DNA from: Protofrankia sp. CiT1
GTDB taxonomy: Bacteria > Actinomycetota > Actinomycetes > Frankiales > Frankiaceae
Assembly: GCF_917627385.1 (NCBI RefSeq)
Contig: NZ_CAKJTL010000107.1
Coordinates: 1-45,270, forward strand
Direction of reading: 5' to 3'
Length of the DNA stretch: 45,270 nucleotides
Both the position numbers and the translations under genes were made by a program. Position 1 is the first letter of the stretch. Each line of letters starts with the position of its first letter. The notes under the pieces are model-generated. The model saw nothing but the letters and a program-made list of their open reading frames with translations. It made no database searches and had not been told where the DNA came from. Positions 33,252 to 41,532 of this stretch are shown here, piece after piece.

Positions 33252-34456
33252 GCGAGGCCTTTGAGCAGCAGGTTCCAGTACATCAGCGGCAGGCCATAGC
33301 GCTTGAGGTACCACATGTCGCGACGTTCCTTCTGCGCGTTGACCAGGCGCGGCGGGAAGGTCGGATGGGGCCGCATGCTGTAGTCGAACTCCGCGAGCAG
33401 CATCTTGTTCCGCGCGGTGGTCAGCGGACACGAAGCATAACCGTCGTACTGTCGCGCGGCGGGCTGACCGGTCATGACCGACAGGAGGTTCGCGACCACG
33501 ACAGGAGCCTGCTTGCGGACCGCGGCTCCGGTCTTGGCGTTCGGCGAGCCGCTGGAGTCCCCGAGGGAAAACACGTTGGGGTAACGCGTGTGTTGCATCG
33601 TGTGCTTGTCCACGCAGACGTACCCAGCTGGATCAGTCGGGTCCGCCAACGGGCTTTTCTTGATCCAGTCTGGCGCGCTCTGCGGCGGGACGAGGTGCAT
33701 CAGGTCGTAACCGATGTCGTCGGTGGCGCCAGTGACACGGTCGATGACGACAGCACGGCGCGCATCCGGGTCGACCTCGATGAGCTCGCTGCTGACCCGG
33801 ACCTCGATGCGATAGCGGGCCGCGACCTTCGCCAGCACGTCCGCGAACTCCCGGATACCAAACAGGCTGGGGGTGGGCAGCACGAGCACGACCCGGATGT
33901 CGTCGAGAACACCCTGCTGACGCCAGTAGTCACAGGCCAGATAAGCGATCTTCTGGGGCGCGCCGCCGCACTTGATCGGCCCGGCGGGCATGGTGAACAC
34001 AGCGGTGCCCGAACGCAGTGAGCGGATTATCTCCCAGGTCTTCGGCGCGAGCTCATAGGTGTAGTTGCTTGACACCCACGGGGTGGTGACCGCCTCCCCC
34101 ATGCCGGGGATCGCCGTCCAGTCGAGCTGGATTCCCGGGCAGACGACAAGATATTCATAGCCGATCCGGGTACCGCCAGCAGTGGTCACGACCTGGTTGT
34201 CGGTGTCAATCGTCTCGGCGCGGTCCCGGACCCATGCGACGCCAGCGGGCATGACGCAGGCCTGGGGGCGGACGCTGCTCGCGAGGGGCGCGCACCCACC
34301 CCCGACGAGCGTCCACAGTGGCTGGTAGCAGTGGGTGTCGGCTGGCTCGACAAGACCGACGTCGGTGATACCGGCACGCCGTAGTCGAGCCGCCACGGAA
34401 ACCCCGGCGCTGCCACCGCCGATGATGAGCGTCGTGTGGTGGGTGGTCGCGACCAT
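33248..34456 (-). CDS. Sulfide:quinone oxidoreductase-like flavoprotein (type II)
   Basis: A 402-residue two-dinucleotide-binding flavoprotein. The FAD-binding start is LIIGGGSAGVSVAARL (10-25). The redox cysteines of type II SQR are in place: Cys163 in PIKCGGAPQK and Cys343 in DGYASCPLTT, the two that form the active-site trisulfide in the eukaryotic-type enzymes. NVFSLGDSSG (about 294-303) completes the FAD site, and a C-terminal amphipathic stretch could hold it to the membrane. It oxidises sulfide and passes electrons to quinone, giving persulfide or polysulfide; it may serve detoxification. ATG 34456 has GGAGG six bases before it. No persulfide dioxygenase or rhodanese is adjacent. Confidence 0.88.
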   Translation of the reverse strand: MVATTHHTTLIIGGGSAGVSVAARLRRAGITDVGLVEPADTHCYQPLWTLVGGGCAPLASSVRPQACVMPAGVAWVRDRAETIDTDNQVVTTAGGTRIGYEYLVVCPGIQLDWTAIPGMGEAVTTPWVSSNYTYELAPKTWEIIRSLRSGTAVFTMPAGPIKCGGAPQKIAYLACDYWRQQGVLDDIRVVLVLPTPSLFGIREFADVLAKVAARYRIEVRVSSELIEVDPDARRAVVIDRVTGATDDIGYDLMHLVPPQSAPDWIKKSPLADPTDPAGYVCVDKHTMQHTRYPNVFSLGDSSGSPNAKTGAAVRKQAPVVVANLLSVMTGQPAARQYDGYASCPLTTARNKMLLAEFDYSMRPHPTFPPRLVNAQKERRDMWYLKRYGLPLMYWNLLLKGLA

Positions 34457-34823
34457 GACAAGCCTCCATGTGCACCGATGGGTGGATTCCGGCCGGACCA
34501 GCGGTGCTGGACGGGTGGTGCTGGACGGGTGAGCCGACGGTCAGGCGGGTGCCACTAGAACCGCTCTCCGTTACTCATCCGTTACCGAAACACCATGATG
34601 ATCATATCAACGCGGCCCGCGCCACCGGGGCCGATCACCAGAATTTGATCAAAGACACTTTTGATCAAGAAACCCTCAGCGGCGCCCCCTATGGTAAAGT
34701 TGTATACAGCAACAAATTTTTCACGCACCGCGGTCGCCTCATCACCTGGATGACAGATACTCACGAGGCATCGCCCGCGCGACGCCCGCAGGCGTCTCAC
34801 CTCTACCGGGAGGTCAGCATTCC
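34457..34823. promoter_or_regulatory. Divergent control region, SQR and EmrB-type exporter
   Basis: It is AT-rich for this genome. TTTGATCAA occurs twice (34644-34652 and 34660-34668), each centred on TTGATCAA, with centres 16 bp apart, typical of MarR- or TetR-type dimer sites. The palindrome TGTATACA lies at 34701-34708. A 25-codon frame from ATG 34750 ends at 34827 and overlaps the TTG start of the exporter; it could be a leader peptide but has no clear ribosome site. Which promoter the sites govern cannot be decided. Confidence 0.5.
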
Positions 34824-36347
34824 TTGACTGCCACCACCATCGAGACGCCGTCCCCGCAATCCGCCCCGGCACCGGACGAGGCCGTCGCCGCGTACTCGCA
34901 CCGGCAGATCATGACCATCATGTCCGGGCTGATGCTCGGCATGCTGCTCGCGGTCCTCGACCAGACAATCATCTCCACGGCGCTGACCCGGATCAGCGAG
35001 GACTTCCACCGCCCCGACCTCTACAGCTGGGTGGTGACCTCCTACCTGCTGACCTCGACGGCGAGCACTCCGCTCTACGGCAAGCTGGGCGATCTTTACG
35101 GCAGAAAAAAAATCTTTCAGATCGCCATCGTCATCTTCCTGCTGGGATCAGCGCTGGCCGGGCTCAGCCAGAGCATGATCCAGCTAATCATCTTCCGAGG
35201 CGTGCAGGGCCTGGGGGCCGGCGGTCTGATCTCACTGGCGCTCGCCATCGTCGGCGACGTCATCTCCCCCCGCGAGCGAGGCCGCTACCAGGGTTATTTC
35301 GGAGCGATGTTCGCCGCCTCCAGCATCCTCGGCCCGCTGATCGGCGGCTTCCTCGTCGACCAGGCCTCCTGGCGGTGGGTGTTCTACGTCAACATCCCCG
35401 TCGGCATCGTTGCGCTCATCGTCATACGCAGAGTGCTGACAATCGACTATGCGCGGCGCACGGCCCGCCTGGACATTTTCGGCGCCCTCCTGCTCGTCGG
35501 CGGAGTATCGCTGTTTCTCATCGCCGTGCAGGATGCCGGCCAACAGGCTCGGATAACACAAACAATCTTCATTGTGGCCATCGCCGGGCTTGCCCTCATC
35601 GTCGGGTTCGCCGGTTGGGAGAAGCGGGCCGCTGAGCCGATACTGCCGCCGCGGCTGTTCGGCAACGCGGTTTTCCGCGTGACCAGCACGCTGTCCCTCA
35701 TCACCGGCGCGATCATGTTCGGCGCGATCATCTTCATGCCGCAGTACCTGCAGCTGGTGCGCGGCAGCAGCCCCACCCTGTCGGGCCTGCGGCTACTGCC
35801 GCTGCTCGCCGGGATGCTCATCACCTCGGTCGGTTCCGGGCGGCTGGTCACAAAGCTGGGCCGTTACAAGATCTTCATCATCGCCGGCACCGGGGTCATG
35901 ACGGCGGGCATGGCCCTACTCACGCTCATCCGCGTCGGCACCAACGGCTGGCTCCTGTCCGCGATGCTGTTCGTCGTCGGCTTCGGCCTGGGCCTGTTCA
36001 TCCAGAACACCGTCCTGGCGACGCAGAACAGTGTCGACATCGCGGACCTCGGCACCGCCACCTCAGCCGTTACGTTTCTGCGGACGCTCGGCGGCGCGGT
36101 GGGCGCCTCCAGCCTCGGCGCGATCATCATCGCCTACCAGCGCTCGCACGTGGCCGGCGACATCGAACGCTACGGTCCCCATGCGGGACCGCTCGTCACG
36201 TTCACCCATGGCATGGACCACGCCTACCTCTGGACGGTCCCGATCGGGCTTGCCGCCTTCGTGCTCTCCTTCTTCATGCGGGAACTGAACCTACGCACCA
36301 CAGCCGCCACCAGCGCCCGTACCGCCACCGCTGAGCCCGCAGCTTGA
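34824..36347 (+). CDS. EmrB/QacA-family (DHA2) drug exporter
   Basis: A 507-residue major facilitator with 14 predicted membrane helices, the DHA2 plan. Helix 1 has LAVLDQTIISTAL, with the aspartate typical of the family, and the loop 2-3 motif GKLGDLYGRKKIF is motif A; RGVQGLGAGGLISLALAIV and SWRWVFYVNIPVG are also diagnostic. It exports drugs or metabolites in exchange for protons. The start is TTG 34824, with GGGAGG ten bases upstream. It probably stands alone; the end is three bases from the convergent peroxiredoxin stop. Substrate unknown; a MarR/TetR-type operator candidate lies upstream. Confidence 0.93.
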   Translation: MTATTIETPSPQSAPAPDEAVAAYSHRQIMTIMSGLMLGMLLAVLDQTIISTALTRISEDFHRPDLYSWVVTSYLLTSTASTPLYGKLGDLYGRKKIFQIAIVIFLLGSALAGLSQSMIQLIIFRGVQGLGAGGLISLALAIVGDVISPRERGRYQGYFGAMFAASSILGPLIGGFLVDQASWRWVFYVNIPVGIVALIVIRRVLTIDYARRTARLDIFGALLLVGGVSLFLIAVQDAGQQARITQTIFIVAIAGLALIVGFAGWEKRAAEPILPPRLFGNAVFRVTSTLSLITGAIMFGAIIFMPQYLQLVRGSSPTLSGLRLLPLLAGMLITSVGSGRLVTKLGRYKIFIIAGTGVMTAGMALLTLIRVGTNGWLLSAMLFVVGFGLGLFIQNTVLATQNSVDIADLGTATSAVTFLRTLGGAVGASSLGAIIIAYQRSHVAGDIERYGPHAGPLVTFTHGMDHAYLWTVPIGLAAFVLSFFMRELNLRTTAATSARTATAEPAA

Positions 36348-36350
36348 AAG

Positions 36351-36800
36351 CTACGCGGTGTCGGCACGCAGCGCATCCAGAGCGGCATCGGCATGCCGGT
36401 TCATGGACAGCTCGGAGCCGATGCGCGCAAGCACCGTGCCGTCCGCCCGCAGGACGAAGGTGACGCGCTTGTTCGGCCCTGCCCTGCGCTGGACACCGAA
36501 TGCCCGCGCAAGTGCGCGGCTGGTGTCGGCGACCAGCGGGAAACCGAGAGAATGCTTCGCGCTGAACGCGGCCTGCCGGGTGACATCGTCGGCACTGATC
36601 CCGATGACAGCGGCGCCCAACGCGGCGAACTCGTCCGCCAGATCGCGAAAATGGCAGCTTTCCCTGGTACAGCCGTAGCTCATCGCCGCCGGATAGAAAA
36701 AGACGACCAACCGGCCCTTGGCCAGCAGGTCCGCCAGGCGCAGCACCGCACCTGTCTCGTCGGTCCCCGACAGATCCCCAACCCGATCTCCAACATCCAT
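36351..36800 (-). CDS. Bcp/PrxQ-type thiol peroxiredoxin
   Basis: A 149-residue peroxiredoxin. The active site reads YPAAMSYGCTRESCHFRDL: peroxidatic Cys44 and resolving Cys49, five residues apart as in PrxQ. The usual TPGC is SYGC, so the conserved threonine is a serine (Ser41) and the proline is missing. It reduces peroxides with thioredoxin or mycothiol-dependent partners. ATG 36800 is chosen because GAGAGGA precedes it at seven bases; the frame is open to 36929, but that would start upstream of the promoter. The promoter (36898-36926) carries the same palindrome as the M20 peptidase. Confidence 0.9.
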   Translation of the reverse strand: MDVGDRVGDLSGTDETGAVLRLADLLAKGRLVVFFYPAAMSYGCTRESCHFRDLADEFAALGAAVIGISADDVTRQAAFSAKHSLGFPLVADTSRALARAFGVQRRAGPNKRVTFVLRADGTVLARIGSELSMNRHADAALDALRADTA

Positions 36801-36897
36801 ACGGCGATCCTCTCGCATCGTGGGACAAGGCATGCTCCAGGTACGGCGTTCGATCTCCCAGGATGATGGGTATATCACTGCCGGCCGGTCAGAATAA

Positions 36898-36936
36898 AGA
36901 TCAAATAGCACGCCCAACGCCGTCAACACCGTTGAC
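36898..36936 (-). promoter_or_regulatory. Promoter with overlapping palindromic operator, peroxiredoxin
   Basis: On the minus strand TTGACG (36926-36921), 17 bases, then TGATCT (36903-36898). The palindrome GTCAAC-ACC-GTTGAC (36922-36936) covers the -35 box. Flanks match the site at 29228-29246 in 18 of 19 bases. A leader of about 90 bases is predicted. Confidence 0.65.
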
Positions 36937-36965
36937 TAAAATGAGCCACACCCATGCCGGGCGAG

Positions 36966-37886
36966 TCAGTCCTCAAGTGGCGCTGTCGTGGGATGCGAGC
37001 CCGCGCCGGATCGCAGGTACCGGTACCAGACAAGCGCGGCGGGACGGGCTTGCGGGTCGCCGGAGACGCTGGCCCGCAGCAGGTCGACGCCGGTCCGGTC
37101 CAGCACACCGCCGGCGGCGGCCACGGCGTCATCGGCGGTGACCATTCGGCCGGGCACGAGGGCACGGACGATGAACAGGCCGAGCTTGAACAGATCGGAA
37201 CTGATCGACTGGGGCTCATGCGCCGCGGGGGGAAAGAAGTCCGGCGTGTGCCCCTGATCGACGACCGGCGCGTTGCCGACCTTTCGCACCGCGTCACAGT
37301 CCACCAGAAGCACGTCCGGAGTCGGCCACAGGCGGTACAGGACGTTACGGGCGGAGATATCACCGAAAACAATGCCCTGATTGTGCAGAAACGCCACGAG
37401 ATAAGCCAGCCGCAGACACAGCCACCAGCGCTGCGCGCGGCTCGGGAGCGGCAGGCCGATAGATCGTAGCCGGGCGGGGTCGACGAACAGCGATCGCGCC
37501 TCGTTCGGCTGGCGCTCCGGCCGCCCCGCCGGTGTCGGGAACAGCTGGAAGAACGCATCGGGTATGAGCCGCATCACAACCCCGGCCACCCTCGCCCGGG
37601 CGGGGACATCACCGTTGTCGACGACGATGCGAAGCGGCCAGGTCAGATGCGTGTCAAACCACAGACGCTGTTCCGCCGGCAAAGCCAGCCGCAATGCGAT
37701 GATGTTGGCCATGCCCTGGGGCGGCACCCGCCCCAGGGCGGAATGATATTCCTTGTAGACGAGTGGCACAGCCACCCCAGGGAGATCAAAATCGGGCAGC
37801 CGGTAAATGCGCGCCTGGCCGCCGCGGCCCAGTGGCTCGACCCGGCCGAGTTGTTGCCGCGCAACAGCGGCATCCTGCCATCTCAT
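36966..37886 (-). CDS. Soluble protein-kinase-like protein of the TerY-P type cluster
   Basis: A 306-residue protein with a divergent kinase fold: glycine loop LGRGGQARIY (19-28), the ATP lysine in VYKEY (Lys45), the catalytic loop GDISARNVLY (Asp176, Asn181) and DCD (196-198) in place of DFG. All key catalytic residues are present, so it may phosphorylate proteins, but HRD is GD-type and the activation segment is short (HTPDFFPPAAHE). No membrane helix. Its ATG follows the stop of the vWA gene by nine bases, so it is last in the leftward cluster. It differs from the membrane-anchored kinase of the same cluster. Confidence 0.82.
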   Translation of the reverse strand: MRWQDAAVARQQLGRVEPLGRGGQARIYRLPDFDLPGVAVPLVYKEYHSALGRVPPQGMANIIALRLALPAEQRLWFDTHLTWPLRIVVDNGDVPARARVAGVVMRLIPDAFFQLFPTPAGRPERQPNEARSLFVDPARLRSIGLPLPSRAQRWWLCLRLAYLVAFLHNQGIVFGDISARNVLYRLWPTPDVLLVDCDAVRKVGNAPVVDQGHTPDFFPPAAHEPQSISSDLFKLGLFIVRALVPGRMVTADDAVAAAGGVLDRTGVDLLRASVSGDPQARPAALVWYRYLRSGAGSHPTTAPLED

Positions 37887-37895
37887 GCCGCCCGC

Positions 37896-38606
37896 TCAGT
37901 ACCGGCTGTCCGGATCGATCCAGGACTCGGGTGGATCGACGATAACCGTGTCAAGGGCATGGACGTCCGTCTCATCAATCACAACCATCTCCTGGTGGCC
38001 CGAAGCCACGACGCTCCGTACGATGATCTCAGTCAGGTTCTTTATCGCGCTTTCCGGACTGGCTGACCGGCTCTGTATGAACAACGGCACCGTCGGTGCC
38101 GGATGAGCCAGCGCCCGCATGATTTCTGGATTCGAGTCGGCGACGGCACAGGGAATGACGTTCGGTGTGCTCTGGCACTCCCTGAGCAGCGCCGCAAATG
38201 CCGCCTCCCAGGCGCCGGGGGGATCGTCGAAGGGCTCGCCGTCGCTGAGGAAGAACACCCCGGGCCGGCCCACGGCAAAACCGTCGGCCTCCAGCTGACG
38301 GCGGTCGCGGTCGACGGTGGCTCGCAGCAGGTTGAACGCGGGCGCATACCGGGTGCCGTCATCACGGCATGCCAGGCGCGGGAGCGTCGCCGTGTCGAGC
38401 AGGTCGCAGAGCGGAAGTACCGTGCGGCTGCCACCGGCAAAATCAATCACACCAACCCGGACCCGCGCCGCGGCGACCGGATCGTGCGCCAGCGCCTCCC
38501 CGATCCGCCGCAGAATGAGGTTCGCCGTGTCCAGGCGCGGCCCGTCCATCGACTGCGAGACATCCACCACGAGGTAGAAGGGAATCAAGGTGGTTCGACC
38601 GTACAC
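37896..38606 (-). CDS. von Willebrand factor A (TerY-like) protein, second copy
   Basis: A 236-residue single vWA domain. The metal-ion-dependent adhesion site is intact: DVSQSM (Asp15, Ser17, Ser19), the threonine in DGTRYAPAF and the aspartate in FFLSDGEPFDD. No signal peptide. Such proteins act as adaptors in kinase-phosphatase assemblies. The last 40 residues hold acidic motifs (VIDETDVHALDTVIVDPPESW) that may be a binding tail. Its stop is nine bases before the soluble kinase start. It has a 112-bp gap from the upstream kinase gene, so a second promoter is possible. Confidence 0.85.
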   Translation of the reverse strand: MYGRTTLIPFYLVVDVSQSMDGPRLDTANLILRRIGEALAHDPVAAARVRVGVIDFAGGSRTVLPLCDLLDTATLPRLACRDDGTRYAPAFNLLRATVDRDRRQLEADGFAVGRPGVFFLSDGEPFDDPPGAWEAAFAALLRECQSTPNVIPCAVADSNPEIMRALAHPAPTVPLFIQSRSASPESAIKNLTEIIVRSVVASGHQEMVVIDETDVHALDTVIVDPPESWIDPDSRY

Positions 38607-38718
38607 AGCTACTTCCTTCTGCCGATCTCATCGGAACGCGCCCACCGGCCCGCCGGCGCGCTGTCGGCCAAATGCCGTCGAACAGCCGCTATCGAGTGGA
38701 CTGCCATCAGGCGGGCCG

Positions 38719-39852
38719 CTATCGGGCCGCGAGGAGCAGGATTACCAGCACGGCGATCAGCAGAGCCCCGACCACGAGAAAAACATTGGCGGCCTTCGTC
38801 CTGGACGTACCGGACGCGTCCACAACGCTGTCCGTCAACAGCGGAAAGGGGTCGAACTGGCCCGCTTCGGCCCGCCCGCACCACGGGCATTCCGCCAGAT
38901 GCCCGCTGTAGGTGTGCTCCGGCCGGGCGTCACAGCTTTTCACATCAGCCCAGGCGAGATCGAGCGCTTCGGCCCATTCCTGCGCGGCGGGGCGCGTCCC
39001 GGCCACGGCGTGGCCGGCCCCGAACGCCTGCCTGGCCAGCTCCGCGACCCGCGGCGGGAGCACGCTGGGCGCAATCGCCTCGGCCGGGACCTCGACCTCG
39101 CTCGGCGCCGTCAGGACGGTGATGCCGTACTGGATGTTCGTCTCCGGCGACGGGTCGACATCCAGCGGCCGAGCCGGAATACCGTGAAACGGATGGTCCC
39201 CGCACAGCAGCAGCTGGCACACCAGCACGGCGAGGGTAAACCTGTCCGTTGCGACGCTCTTGGGCCCCGCCAGCTCGGGCAGCAGTTCAGGTGCGGCGTA
39301 TTCCGGGGTAACGGTATGGCATGAGAACACCTCGCCGGCATGGGAGAACTGCAGCGAGTCACAGTCAAGAAAGCTGATCAGGCCGTCCGCCCGGACATGG
39401 ATGTTGGATGGCGCGAGATCACCCACGACAATCTCCTGGTCATGCAGGATCGCGACCAGCTGAGCCAGGTTGCTGGCCACCCCCAGCAGGAATCTCCAGT
39501 CCTTGTCCGGGAATACTGTCAGGCGGGTGAGGTGCTCCAGGAGCGTGCTCAGCGGATGATCGTTGGAACGGCGCATGACGTACCCGAGCACCGCCCCGGC
39601 GGAATCGCGGGCCAGTTCCTGCGGCCATACCAGTCCCGGATGGCCGGATCCAGGCTCGACGAACTGCGACGCGGTGAAAGCCCGGAGCATGTACTCAAGC
39701 CGGCGGCCGCGCTCGGCGTCGGGCTCCCGGTAGATCTTCACGGCCTGCCGGGAATCAGCATCCACGGCGTAGACAATCGACTCGGTTCCGCTGCCGAGGA
39801 CAGTGGAACAGGTCAGCCTGCGTCCGTCCACAAAAATCTCGGTCACCGACAC
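38719..39852 (-). CDS. Membrane-anchored protein kinase-like protein
   Basis: A 377-residue kinase-like protein with glycine loop VLGSGTESIVY (18-28), Lys39 in AVKIY, catalytic GDLAPSNIHV (Asp145, Asn150), DCD (163-165) instead of DFG and an intact APE (187-189). After the kinase domain comes a short CPWC pair that could hold metal and a single C-terminal membrane helix (about 352-375). The catalytic residues predict an active kinase facing the cytoplasm. Its GTG start overlaps the PP2C stop by ten bases, so the two are coupled as a kinase-phosphatase pair. Confidence 0.88.
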   Translation of the reverse strand: MSVTEIFVDGRRLTCSTVLGSGTESIVYAVDADSRQAVKIYREPDAERGRRLEYMLRAFTASQFVEPGSGHPGLVWPQELARDSAGAVLGYVMRRSNDHPLSTLLEHLTRLTVFPDKDWRFLLGVASNLAQLVAILHDQEIVVGDLAPSNIHVRADGLISFLDCDSLQFSHAGEVFSCHTVTPEYAAPELLPELAGPKSVATDRFTLAVLVCQLLLCGDHPFHGIPARPLDVDPSPETNIQYGITVLTAPSEVEVPAEAIAPSVLPPRVAELARQAFGAGHAVAGTRPAAQEWAEALDLAWADVKSCDARPEHTYSGHLAECPWCGRAEAGQFDPFPLLTDSVVDASGTSRTKAANVFLVVGALLIAVLVILLLAAR

Positions 39853-40706
39853 AGGACCGCCACCAGCAGCGTCGTGTCGTCCTGGGTCACTTCCGTGACC
39901 GCTTCCCGCAGCAGCAGCTGGACGAGCCCGGAGGCATCAAAATGATCATCGTCGAGTAATCCGAGCACGGTGTCGATCACCGGCTCGGTAGCCACCGCCA
40001 GCCGGCCCTCCGGGTCACGTCGCAGTGTGACGGGGATCAGACCGTCGGTCGACATGAACACACCGGTGATCCACGGGTCGTAGACCGCGTTCACCCGGGC
40101 AGCCCGGCTCGTGTCCGAGGTCAGGAAGACCGTCTGGCTGGCGTGCTCGGGGTCAGCGCTCCCGGCGTCGAGCAGATGCAGGTTGGTCTGTCCCCCCTCA
40201 CCGGTGCGGACGACGATGAAGCCGTCTCCGATGCTCAGATAACCGATCAGGGGATAGGCAAGCACGACAACCGTCAGTGTCGTCGCGAACTCGCCGATGT
40301 GCTCCCGCCCGGCGACCGCGGTGACAACTCGACGAAACTCCGTGACGATTTCCTCATGCGCGGCTGCCAACAGCTGGCGCAGGTCAGGCGCGGTCGCGGG
40401 CCGGCCGCTGGGGTGGATCCGGTCGCGCACCAGCCGGGTGGCCATCGCGACCGCGAGCCGGGATCCCTCGGCTGACCGCGGGGCGGATCCGGCGCCGTCG
40501 GCCACCGCCAGCACGTGGACGTCGGGCAGGGATCCCCGCTCGTACAGTGAAAGGTGCGCGAACGAATCCTCGCACCATTTCCCTTCCCGCACGTGTGAAT
40601 AGCCCTGGACGCTGGCCCCCCGGATACGCCAACGGTAGGGCCGGACGCCGCCCGCGCTTCTTCCCGTGGGCGCGGGCTGCCGGGCGGGCTGCCGGCCGGA
40701 GGTCAC
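39843..40706 (-). CDS. PP2C-family serine/threonine phosphatase
   Basis: A 287-residue PP2C_2-type phosphatase. Metal-binding residues are seen in CEDSF (Glu46, Asp47), VADGAGSA (Asp70, Gly71), the central STDG and the final QDDTTLL. It should remove phosphate from Ser/Thr on proteins, probably substrates of the neighbouring kinases. No membrane helix. The GTG start overlaps the vWA stop by four bases (GTGA) and the stop overlaps the kinase start, so three genes are translationally coupled: vWA, phosphatase, kinase. Confidence 0.92.
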   Translation of the reverse strand: MTSGRQPARQPAPTGRSAGGVRPYRWRIRGASVQGYSHVREGKWCEDSFAHLSLYERGSLPDVHVLAVADGAGSAPRSAEGSRLAVAMATRLVRDRIHPSGRPATAPDLRQLLAAAHEEIVTEFRRVVTAVAGREHIGEFATTLTVVVLAYPLIGYLSIGDGFIVVRTGEGGQTNLHLLDAGSADPEHASQTVFLTSDTSRAARVNAVYDPWITGVFMSTDGLIPVTLRRDPEGRLAVATEPVIDTVLGLLDDDHFDASGLVQLLLREAVTEVTQDDTTLLVAVLCR

Positions 40707-41446
40707 GCCTGCCTCGGCTGGTAACCGCGCAGCTTGTAGTTGGGATCCTCCACGCTGCGGTCCAGTTGCAGCAGGATGTCACTGAAATCGAACCGGCCGT
40801 ATACCATGTTTCGTTCCGGCGCGAACGCACGCAGGGTTTCCTGGCCCAGATCGTCGATGGGTGGGATGCCGATCGCGAAGAGGGCAAGCTTCTGAGCAGC
40901 CTCCAGGCCGCGAATCTCTCCTGCCAGCGGGTGCCAGTCCGACGCCGGCTTCCCCTCGTCGTCGGTCGGCCTGCCATCGGTGACAAGCCAGACGAGCGGC
41001 CGCTTCCAAGTCACCTTTTCCTGGGCCAGCTGCCGCTTACGTGCTTCGATAACCGAGATACTGAGCCGAATCGCCTCGACCAACGGTGTCACGCCGTCAG
41101 CGCTCAGCTTCGGTGGCCGAAAGCTATGGGCCGGGACGAACGGAGTCCGGTCGCTGCGCGGATCGAAACTCTCGTCCCCACGCCACTTGCGCACTCCCCC
41201 GGCGCCAAACGTTATGAGCGCGAACTCGGTGGTCGCCGCCATCTTCTCGCCCGCGTGCATGCTTCGCGCCCAGCTGGCGAGCGCGTCGTTGAGCTTGTCG
41301 ATCGCCTCGCCGCGCATGGAATAGGAGGTGTCCATGCAGAGGACCACGAGCACGCGATGACTGGGCCGGGGAATGGGGATGTTCCCAATAACGTCCCGTG
41401 GCTGACGGCGGTCCGTTGCCCGGTCGGGGCTGTTACGAGGTGCCAT
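40703..41446 (-). CDS. von Willebrand factor A (TerY-like) protein, first copy
   Basis: A 247-residue vWA protein with intact adhesion site DTSYSM (Asp39, Ser41, Ser43), the threonine in DGVTPLVEAI and the aspartate in WLVTDGRPTDD. It resembles TerY of the TerY-P triads (vWA, PP2C, kinase) linked to tellurite-type stress systems. Its C-terminus (FDFSDILLQLDRSV) is the usual end of the family. Coupled to the PP2C gene and 86 bp downstream of the membrane-protein gene. Confidence 0.88.
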   Translation of the reverse strand: MAPRNSPDRATDRRQPRDVIGNIPIPRPSHRVLVVLCMDTSYSMRGEAIDKLNDALASWARSMHAGEKMAATTEFALITFGAGGVRKWRGDESFDPRSDRTPFVPAHSFRPPKLSADGVTPLVEAIRLSISVIEARKRQLAQEKVTWKRPLVWLVTDGRPTDDEGKPASDWHPLAGEIRGLEAAQKLALFAIGIPPIDDLGQETLRAFAPERNMVYGRFDFSDILLQLDRSVEDPNYKLRGYQPRQA

Positions 41447-41532
41447 GGTGTGATCTGTCCCCGTTCCCAGTTCCAGTAGGCCGAAAAAACACGATCATGG
41501 GCTCCGAACCGCGCCGGATGTCTCAGCGCACG

